Positions 56,160 to 64,000 of a DNA stretch of 64,000 nt are shown here, piece after piece. The translations under genes were made by a program, and so were the position numbers. Position 1 is the first letter of the stretch. Each line of letters starts with the position of its first letter. The stretch is from NCBI GenBank assembly GCA_958009055.1, contig OY253657.1:124001-188000 (forward strand). Direction: 5' to 3'. The notes beneath the pieces were generated by a model. The model saw only the letters and a list, made by a program, of their open reading frames with translations, was not told the origin of the DNA and did not search any database. This DNA comes from Choricystis sp. odSpoLacu1. Taxonomy: Eukaryota; Chlorophyta; Trebouxiophyceae.

Positions 56160-57776
56160 GAGAGAGCGAGAAAGAGAGAGGGCGTGCGATCTGTGTGCAT
56201 TGGGTTGTGTTTTTTTTGGGGTGTGTATTTTTTGTGATCTTTGGTGTTTGCAAAAAAGCGGGGGGGGGGGGGGGGGGGGAGGGGGGGGGGGGGCTTGCAA
56301 TCCCTCAAAACACGCGCACACAGGGGGAAGGGGGTTTTTGACCACCCAAGGAAAAGGCAGCTCGACACAAGAAGAAAAAGCGCACGACCAAAACGTGCAG
56401 GGGGTAAAGGGATGGGGGTGTTGTGAAAAAAAGAAAGAAAGATTTGTTTGCAAGTGTGCGAGCGCGCGCAAAGACGGGTGTGTGGTTTTGTGTGTGTGGG
56501 TGGTTGGCGGAGGGGGGGGGGGGGGGGGGAGGGATGCACCAGGGGGGGGGACACAACGCGAGAGGAAAAACGCCTCGTTCGCCTCAAGGGGGGGGGGGGG
56601 CACGCCCAAGCAAGTCCGGGTTGATTGGGTGGGTTCGAGCAGGGAAACAAAAAACGACCGAAAACCCACGCGCTCACGAAAACACGCACAACAAAGGGGG
56701 GTGGGGGTGGATCAACCACCGGTGTTGTGAGCGCCCCCCCCCCCCCCCACACACACACGCCTCCACGCGCCCAGCCCTGTGCCCCACCTTCCAACGGGGT
56801 GGAAGCTGGGGGCGCCGGCGTCACGCGTGTGGGGCGTGGGGGGAGGGGGCGGTTTGTGTTGTTTTGTTTTGATTTTTTGGGTCGTGGGGCGTGGGCGGGG
56901 TCGATTGTGGGCAGGGGAGTGAGGGAGTATGCATTCAAAGGGGGTGTGTAAAGAAGATTTTTGTGTGTGTGTGTGTGGGGGCAAGGGGGCAAGGGAAACA
57001 AGGGGGGGGGGGGGCGCGTTTCGTGGTCAAAAAAAAGACGGGGGGGGGGGGGGGGAGGGATTCCAAACAAACGCGCTCTCTCTCTCTCGGGGCGCTGTGT
57101 GAAACAGCGCGAAACCGAAAAAACACACGCCACACCACAAAAGTGAAAAAAATGGGGGCACGAGCCAAGGGTGTGGGGGGGGGGTGGGAAGGGTGTGGGG
57201 GGGGTGGGAAGGGTGTGGGGGGGGGCTAGCAAGGGCGAGGGGGTTGAAAGGGGGGGGCGGGTTTCAAAGAAGAATGGGGGGTGGGCGGCTCAGGCAGCGG
57301 GGGGAAAAAGTTGTGATTTTTTTTTTTGGGCGTCATAAGCGTGGGGAGTGGGGTGGGGAGGGGAGGGGGAAACACGCGGGGGAAGGGTGGGTGGGTGGGT
57401 GGCTCCGGCGGGCGCCTGTGCAAGCGACAGCAAAGACTAGCGACGCCCCCCCCCCCGGAAAACAAGGCAAAGAAAAGGGGTGCTTGTTTTTCGGTGAGAA
57501 AAGGACGCCGAGGGTGTGTCATGCCTGAAAGCGCCCGCAGACGGTGCGGTGTGTGTGCGGGGGGGGGGGGGAGAAAGGGGGAACGGGGTGGGGAAAAAAG
57601 GGCCTGGAGGAGGGGATGACGCTTCAAAGGGGGGGGGGGGGGGGGGGGGCAAAAAACGGGGGCCTGTGGCGCCGCCGATGGGCTTTGTGTGAATATTGAG
57701 GGGCAGGCAGGCGGGGCTGCTCTCGTGGTGGCGGGTGCTGCGAGCGCGAAGAACGAAAAACGTTTTTTCTTTTCCT
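56160..57776. repeat. long G-homopolymer tract, no gene
   Basis: A noncoding block where the plus strand repeatedly carries G runs of 9-19 bases, for example near 56262-56294, 56513-56529, 56587-56599, 57007-57015, 57042-57054, 57550-57561 and 57632-57649. They are separated by purine-rich spacers with AAAAA and CACAC. A GGTGTGGGGGGG-type repeat lies at 57169-57232. Open frames on either strand are homopolymer artefacts. TGTAA near 56945 may end the HCF164 transcript. Confidence 0.7.
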
Positions 57777-59560
57777 TCACGCCCACTCGGGCTCGCCCTC
57801 ATCCTCCGCTTTGGACACGGGCGGCACGCCATCATCCTCCGCCTCGCCCAGCAGGTCGATGCCGGCAGCCAGGGCGGCCGCCAGGGCGGCTTCACCGTTG
57901 TCGGCGTCGGCGGCAGCGCGCACGGCGGCCGCGCCGTCTCTGGGGAGGAGCCCGGGCGACACCCGCCCCAGCGCGTCCGCGCCAAAAGTGGGCGCATCCC
58001 CAAAAAAGGAGAAGCGGGCGGCGTCGAACGCGTCGGCGGGGGGGGGGGGACCCCGCGGCGGACGTCGGGGCAGAGCGCGTGCCGCCGCGGGCGGCGTCCC
58101 CGTTGGCGCCACCACCCAGCGCCGCCGCTGAATCCGATGCAGCGGGGGACGCGGGCGCGGGCGGGGTCAGGGAGGAGGGGGGCGTGCCCGCGGGGGCGGA
58201 GGAGGGGGGGGGCGGGATGCCACACACACCGTCATCACGATGGAGGCGCGACCGACCACAGCGCCGCCAGCGCGGCATCCAGCTCAGCACGGGGCGGGGG
58301 CGGCCCACTGGCAGCAGACGGCATGGGCACGGCGGGGCCGACGGGGGCTTGGGCCGCGACCGAGGGCGGGCGCCACTCAAAGGCGGAGGAGAAGAGGGAC
58401 GACGCGGCTTGGTGGTGGGCGGGGGGGGGGGGCAGACGCAGGAGGCCACTGCTGCTGCTGCTGCTGCGGCACACCTCCATTGACCCCACCCCACATCAAC
58501 GCCTGAGCCTGGCTCTGCGTCAGAGCGGGCGCCGCCGCGCGCGGCGGCGGCGGCGGCGGCGCGCCGGGCGTCAGGGGCAGCCCCAGCGCGGCCGCCGCCT
58601 CGTTCAGGCGGGCGGCGGCCGCATCGGTGGCCGCCTGCTCCGCGTCCAGAGTCACGGCGCGCTGCATGAGCCAGCGGTGGGCGGCGGCCGCCTGGTCGCG
58701 CGGCAGCGCGCGCGCGCGGCGGCGGCTTGGGCCAGGAGTTGGCGGCGGGCGGTGGCCAGTTCAGCGGCACGGGCAGCAGCTGTCGCCTGCAGTCTCTGCA
58801 GCTCGGCCGCCGCGCCAGGGCGGCGGGCGGCGGCGGCGGCAGCGGGGGGCGGCGCGCGCGGTTGTTGCGCCGCCCCACCTGGCCCGCCCCGCGTCGGAGG
58901 CCCCACCCCGGCCCGCGCCGCCTGGGCGGCGGCTTCAGCCACCAGGGCGATGTCTGCGGCCGACGCGCCGCGCAGCAGGCCGCGGGCGGCGGCTTCGCGC
59001 ACCCCGATCCCAGCACGCGCTAAAGCGCGGCCCACGTCCACCAACGCGGCCACCCGCCCCGCGCGGGCGCGGGCGGCTGCCGCGTTGGGGGCGGGGGCGG
59101 CGGGGGGGGGAGGGGGGGCGGCCGATGTGTAGAGGTGGTGGTAGGGGTGGTGTTTGGGCGCGGCGGCCGCATTGGTGCCGCCGCGGTAGGGCGCGCCCCA
59201 ATCCAAAAAGGACCGGTCGCCCCTGCCGCCGTCGCTGGACGCGCCACCGCCCACGCCAGCACTGTACGCGGCAGCCAGGGTGGCGAGGGCGTCCGAGCCC
59301 CTGGACGCGTGCGCGGCCGACGCGTGGAGGCCGCCGTTGGTGGCGCCCGCGCCGCTGCCGCCGCTGCCGACCAGGCCGTCGGCGGCGCCGTAGCTTAGGC
59401 CCGACGGGGCGCCGCCGCCACCCGTGGCGGCGGCGTACGCGTCCAGCCCCGAGAGCAGGAGGGACGGGTCGCTCGGGCGCGGCCCGGACGACGCGGCGGG
59501 GGGGGTGGGTCCGGCGCCGTACAGGCCGGCAAGCGGGTCGTTGACGCCACCCGAGTACAT
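57777..59560 (-). CDS. low-complexity Ala/Pro/Gln-rich protein (one or two genes, frame broken)
   Basis: Starts MYSGGVNDPLAGLYGAG and continues with a Gly/Ala-rich part, SFLDWGAPYRGG, a helix GRVAALVDVGRALARAGIGV and a coiled coil (AAELQRLQATAAARAAELATARRQLLA). Coding then shifts frame near a CG run (about 58700-58725) into WLMQRAVTLDAEQAATDAAA and a QQQQQQ stretch. It shifts again near a G run (58420-58432) into AASSLFSSAFEWRPPSVAAQ and stops at 58235. A last block, DSAAALGGGANGD to FSFFGDAPTFGADALGR and EDEGEPEWA, ends at 57777 after another shift at G9 (about 58039-58047). It may be a separate gene or an exon of the same one. Function unknown; short FxxL and DxL motifs recall adaptor-binding linkers. 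Confidence 0.4.
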
Positions 59561-60008
59561 CAGAGGGCGGGTAGGGGGGTGGGTGGAGGGGAGGAGGGGG
59601 GGAGGCGACGGGGCGCGCGAAATTCAGGACAGGTCGTGCCACTCGAGGAGAGGGCGCGCGGCCGGGGAGGGGCTGGGGAAACAGCCCCGCTCCAGCGATG
59701 CCCGTCAGCCGAGGCGCGTGAGGCGTGCCTGGAGCCCCCCGGGGGGGGCGGGACGTGTCCCGAGGGGGGGGGGGGGGGGGAGCGCGGCGGCGCGCTGTCT
59801 CCGAAAAGAGTCCGCGAGTGTGAGCGCCCCCCCCCCGCCCCCGTCGCTTCGCCCCCCGCCGAAAGAATCCCTCTTTCTCTTGGCTTCGTGTGGGGGGCCT
59901 TTTTCGGTGTGGGCTCTTCACACTACACACACACACGCACCGGCCCCCGTCCCTCCCTCTCCCTCCCCCTCTACGAGTCTCACAGAGACAGAGAGAGTGT
60001 GGTGTCAC
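59561..60008. other. intergenic, G- and C-rich
   Basis: Spacer between two minus-strand genes, with G runs near 59763-59779 and C-rich and T-rich patches after 59820. No gene seen. Confidence 0.5.
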
Positions 60009-62002
60009 TCACCCACGCAGCGCCGCCAGCGCCACGCGCACAAACCCCACGATCCGCGGCCCCGCAAAAAAATCCAGCGCCGCGCCGCACGCCGCCTCCA
60101 GGTTCCTGTTCCTCGGCGACCACAGGTGCGTCGGCCTGTACCTCCACCCCGCCCTCAGCACCGATTTTTGGACGGCGTCAAACAGGTAGGCGTTGTGGAC
60201 GGCCACGTTGCCCGTGCCGATCGCGTGCGCGTCCCCGCCCGGCAGCCACGCGCCCCACGTGAGCGCCGGCACGCTGAACCCCAGCACGTTGGACACGTTG
60301 ACGCAGACGCACCCGTATTTCAAGGCGGCGATGGCGGCCTCGAGGGCGGACGGCGGTGTGGCGGGGTGGGCGAAGACGACGCAGGACAGGGCGCCGGCGC
60401 ACGCGTCGTTTGCGAACGCAGTGGCCGCCGTCAAAAACGCGTCCGCATCCCCACCACACCCAGGCAGCGGCACCTCCTGCAGCGCGCTGCACCAGGTTTC
60501 GGAGGTGACCGCGGCTGCGGAGGGCGGCACCCCCGCACGCAGCATCCAGGGCAGGTCGGCGCCCACGGTCGGGGGGGAGGGGAGTGGAATGCCGCGTTCT
60601 TCGACAGGCGGGCCAGCGCCCGCTTTGAAGGCGGCCGCCCGGTCAGCCGACCCGGGGTAGTAGGCCACCCGGCGCTGGGTGGCGTCCAGCTCAGCGCGGA
60701 GGGCGGCGAGAAACACCTCCCGCCCCGCCCACTCGCCATCGGTGACCACCACTTCAGCCGCCAGGCAGTTGTGCCCCGCGTTATGGGCCAGGCCGGCGAC
60801 GAGTTCGGCCGCCACGTAGGCTGCATCGGACGGGGTCCAGGGACCGGGCACGATGAGGATGGGGGTGACGCAGCCCAGTTCGCCGGTCACTGGTTTTGTG
60901 AGTTTGGGTTGCACCCCACTCTCACGCGGGGGCGGCGTCGCCTGCCCCCACACCAGCATGTTGTAGGTGGTGGCCGACCCCGTCAAGTGGACGGCGGCCA
61001 CGCGCGGGTCGGAGGCGAGGCGGGCGCCGACGTCGGCGCCGCCGTACGCGAGGCGGAGGAGGCCCGCGGACACGAGGGGCGAAAACGCGGACTCAATGAA
61101 AGGGCCCAAATAGTCATTCACGGGGTTCATCTTGAGCAGGACGACACGGCCTGCCACGACCAAGGCGTGCAGGGCGTCCAGGGCGACGGCGGGCAGCTGG
61201 TTGCCCGCACCGAGGACGAGGGTCACACCACCCGTCGTGTCGTCACCCCTCACCAGCTCGCTGCCCTGGGTCGGCGCCACCCCGGGCTGCAGCCACACCT
61301 CGCCCTTCAGTCCGCCAAACAGGACGGCCTCCAGGGCGCAGGGGAAGACGGTGGCAATGGTTTGGGTTGGGTGCGCCGCGTCCCCTGTTTCCCGCGTGCG
61401 CAGCGCGGAGGGAGGGTAGCCACCGCCTGCGAGGCCTTCCAAAGCTTCGGCGTACTGTGGGTTTGTGTGTGGGTTTGTGTATGTGTGGGTTTGTCATCCA
61501 TGGAAGCATCGGCTTCCTCCCCCTCCCCCTCTCCCCCCTTCCCCAATACTCACCACGCGCAACGCCCAGATGACGGCCATCCACACCATCCACTCTTCAC
61601 CACACCCCACACCGTACGACCCCTTGGCCGCGGTGGCGGCTTCGGCGGCGGGCCGGGACGCCTGAGGAGGTGTGTGTGTGGGGTGAGAAGGAATGATGTC
61701 GCTGCGTTCCCACTCTCTCTTCACTCTCATCACTCCTCCCTTCTCACCTTGCCCGCCGTCACGATCGTCTGCCGCAGCAGGGCCGCCCTCTCCCGCAGCG
61801 GCAGGGTCGCCCACTTCGGCGCTGCGCGCACCAGGCCGTCGAGAGCGGCGTCTGTGGCCGCCACCGAGGATGGCGGGGCGGGGGTGGGTGCAACGGGAAG
61901 CGTCACGGGCTTGGGGCGGGGGCGGGTGGGGGACAGCAGGGTGGCGAGGCCCCCCATGAGCGGCTGCAGTGCGGCGCCCGCGCCGCGCAGGGCGGCGTCC
62001 AT
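60009..62002 (-). CDS. aldehyde dehydrogenase superfamily protein
   Basis: Exons 62002-61748, 61661-61554 and 61454-60009, phase 0 throughout, give 602 residues. The cofactor-binding core has GVTLVLGAGNQLPAVALDAL and LLKMNPVNDYLGP. HLTGSATTYNMLVWG follows (the usual GS loop), then KPVTGELGCVTPILIVP with the general-base Glu. The nucleophile region is LAHNAGHNCLAAEVVV with the expected Cys. The C-terminal part contains FANDACAGALSCVVFAHP and KYGCVCVNVSNVLGF. The family is a diverged branch; the substrate is not predictable. An N-terminal helical region (residues 50-85, ATDAALDGLVRAAPKWATLPLRERAALLRQ) matches the start of ALDH proteins. No clear targeting peptide. Large hydrophobic segments are absent, so it should be soluble. 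Confidence 0.8.
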
Positions 62003-62593
62003 TGTGTGTTGGGATTGGGGGTGGGGGGAGGGTGTGTGTGCGTGTGCGTATAGCAGAGTGCACGCGGCGTGTGTGTTGGCGCGGACAGACGGCGTGACAA
62101 AACGGAAACGCTTGATGGGAGTGGTCGACGTCACCGGTTGGAAAAAAAAAAACAACACCCTCACCACACCCAGTACCCCTGCTTCTCGATCCCGTCCAGT
62201 GTCGCGTCCGTCCAGTGTCGCGTCGACGGTGTGCCTGCGCCACACTGCGGCCTACCGCGTGGAAAAACCACCAACTGCCGCTGGTGGAAAGAAACAACGT
62301 TCGTCTTGACCACGCGTGGCGGTACACCAACAACCAAAAAGAGACCGCCACACACACCGCCGCCTGCTACCACGCGCCGCGCGTAAGTGTGTGTGCTTGG
62401 ATGCAGCTGCTGGCTGGCCGCCCTCTCGGCGCCCCCGACAGTATCTTTTGGCGGGAGAGGAAATAACTTTGTGGCACTTTGACGAAAAAAGGGAGGCAAA
62501 CACAACTGACGCTTTTTCTGACGAGACGGCGCGCCCCGCGCCCCATATCATCGCTCCGCCTCGCTCCTCCCTCCCCAGGGCGTCGGCTTCAAC
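62003..62593. other. divergent intergenic region
   Basis: Between ALDH and the DUF506 gene. It contains a direct repeat of CGTCCAGTGTCGCGTC (two copies near 62191-62224) and an A run at 62142-62152. No gene seen. Confidence 0.5.
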
Positions 62594-64000
62594 ATGAAGG
62601 TGCGCCTGAGCGTGGGTGCAAGCCGGCCGACGGGCGGACCCGGTGCCGAGCGCGTGGCGGCCCAAGAGAGGAGGGCCCGCTCACCTCGAAAATAGCCTCC
62701 GCTTCCGTCCGCCGCCTGTGGGTCGCCCACCCGCCCACCCCGCTTTCTGCCCCGTGCCACGTGTGGAGGAGCATCTCGGCCGGGTCTGGAGCGGGCGCAA
62801 TGGCTGCGCGGCGACGCCAGGCGGCGGCCACCAGGGGGAGACGACTCGTTCTCCCGCCCGTTCCTTGAATGTCGCGCGCGTGTCTCAACCCCCGCCCGCC
62901 GCCGCGCCGCCCCTCCCCGCGCCACGCTGCACACAACGCACACACTCACGGCGCTGACACGACCCCTACTACCTATCCCCAGGTGCACCGCCTCTCCGCC
63001 CTGTGCCGCTGGTCGGCGCCGAGCGTCGCGCCAGACGCTGACAGGGACCCTCCGCCTTCGTCCCTCCCCCCCCGCCGCCCCACCCCCAAACGCCTGCCCT
63101 CCGTCCCGTCGGCCGGCCTGCTGTTCGACATGGACACCGAGGACGGGGGCGGTGGCGGCGGCGGCTGCCCCGCGTCTCCCACGGCACGGGGGGCGTCGAC
63201 CGCCCCCCGCGCGCGCGCGTGCGCGCGCGGCCGCCCCGACGTGGCTGCGTTGGCTGCTCTCGTCCAGCCCTGGACCCCCGCCGAAGCCGACCTGGCGCGC
63301 CAGGTGGCGCTGGCCATTGATGCTGCCGGCGGCCCAGACCCTGAAGCCTTGGCGCGCGTCCTCCGCGCTCTCGGCCACGCCGTCACCCTCCGCTCCGGCC
63401 TGGGCGCCCCCTCCGCCCCGGCCGCCGCCACCCCCGACTGCCTGCGCAACCTTCGCCACTCATTCCTGGCGGTCACGGCGGCAGGGGCAGTGGGTTCGAA
63501 CTCGACGCTCATCGTCGACCCCCGCTACCGCGACCAGTTCATCGTCGCCGCGTCCACGCCCGCCTACGACGCCCTGCTCGCCTCCATCCCGCCCGTGTTT
63601 GTGGGGTGTGCGGCCCGGGTGGCGTCGTTGACGGAGGCGCTGTGTGCGGAGATGGCGGCTGCCTTTGCCGCGCGCGGCGTCGCGCTGCCGCCGTGGCGGC
63701 GGCCGGCCGCGATGCTGACCAAGTGGCGCCCCCGCCGGTCGGAGGATGTGGCGGCGATGTCTGCGTTTGCATGCGCAGGTGCCGTGCCGCCTGCCGACAC
63801 CACCACCACACTCAACACGGGCGCGGCGCGGCGGCGCGCGTCGGTGGCGGAGGCTGCGGCCGCCGCCACGGCGCGCGGCCGCCCCGCGACGGGCCCCGCC
63901 CCCGCCCCCGCCGCCCTGGCGGCAGCGCGGGCGGCCAGCCTGCTGGCCAGCCAGCTGTCGTCCGAGCGCAGTGGTGGGTGGGTGTCACGCCGCGACAGCG
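62594..64000 (+). CDS. plant DUF506 (PDDEXK-like) protein, 3' end outside the window
   Basis: A two-codon first exon (ATGAAG, 62594-62599) with a GTGCGC donor joins in phase to exon 2 at 62983. This is inferred, because no ATG opens exon 2. The frame is open to the right edge, so the gene is truncated by the window. The DUF506 core is VTLRSGL for the G-Y-x-A position, then LIVDPRYRDQFIVAASTPAY, DALLASIPPVFVGCAARVAS, LTEALCAEMAAAFAARG and LPPWRRPAAMLTKWRPRR. These match the family's R.ivD..fr.qFeiar.t..Y, lP..FVG and PPWR...KW positions. The family is plant-specific and distantly related to PD-(D/E)XK nucleases; its function is poorly defined. The terminal part is Ala-rich. Confidence 0.75.

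Noticed and set aside
56620..56645. tRNA B-box-like sequence GGGTTCGAGCAGGG
   Set aside because: The box lacks the CC end, and no A box, acceptor stem or cloverleaf can be drawn around it.
55937..57232. Long minus-strand open frame with HTHTHK and poly-Pro stretches
   Set aside because: It is produced by G homopolymers and GT repeats on the plus strand and has no domain.

Overview
The window is nuclear DNA of a photosynthetic eukaryote, most likely a green alga with a small, compact, very GC-rich genome. Genes are split by short introns (mostly 90-130 bp, GTGAGT-like donors, pyrimidine-rich CACACAG-like acceptors). The lineage evidence is the gene content: a plant-type RPT2 proteasome ATPase, BIN4 (topoisomerase VI partner), a GTE bromodomain/NET protein, an Alfin-like protein, a plant DUF506 protein, a SIZ-type SUMO ligase with a PHD finger, and plastid genes (a sigma factor, an HCF164-like thioredoxin, a CAS/TROL-like rhodanese protein and a fatty acid photodecarboxylase). 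No rRNA, tRNA, CRISPR array or intact transposon was seen. About 42 protein genes are called, many joined from exons by reading phase and splice sites.

0-9 kb: a tight minus-strand trio (tail-anchored protein, PKR1-like V-ATPase assembly factor, MnmA/TRMU with gaps of 35 and 6 bp), a four-helix membrane protein, a TPR protein, a HIG1 protein and two secreted proteins. 9-22 kb: fatty acid photodecarboxylase, a class IV PLP enzyme, a ZIP transporter, ribosomal protein uS2/RPSA, prefoldin 1, complex I NDUFB2, xylulokinase, a CAS/TROL-like protein and an Aha1 N-domain protein. 22-36 kb: plastid sigma factor, dihydroneopterin aldolase, SIZ-type protein, kinetochore NNF1, proteasome RPT2, BIN4 and several unrecognised genes. 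36-49 kb: Mut7-type exonuclease, R3H/G-patch protein, GTE, BRO1 protein, RRN3 and an ATXR2-like SET protein.

49-64 kb: a field of hairpin repeats, a disrupted unrecognised gene, pyruvate kinase, BOLA3, an Alfin-like protein ending in a Tudor-like domain instead of a PHD finger, an HCF164-like thioredoxin, a 1.5-kb G-run tract, a low-complexity protein gene, an aldehyde dehydrogenase and a DUF506 gene that runs off the right edge.

Most neighbours have unrelated housekeeping jobs. The common theme is organelle function: plastid transcription and redox, fatty acid photochemistry, and mitochondrial complex I, Fe-S and tRNA thiolation. The strongest leads are the photoenzyme with its key residues kept, the Alfin-Tudor architecture, a SIZ protein whose SP-RING has lost most zinc ligands, a 28-bp perfect palindrome carrying start codons on both strands, and the hairpin repeats near 49 kb. 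At least seven genes change frame inside GC-dinucleotide or C/G homopolymer runs. Because one of them is the normally essential RPT2, I read most of these as sequencing or assembly indels rather than pseudogenes.
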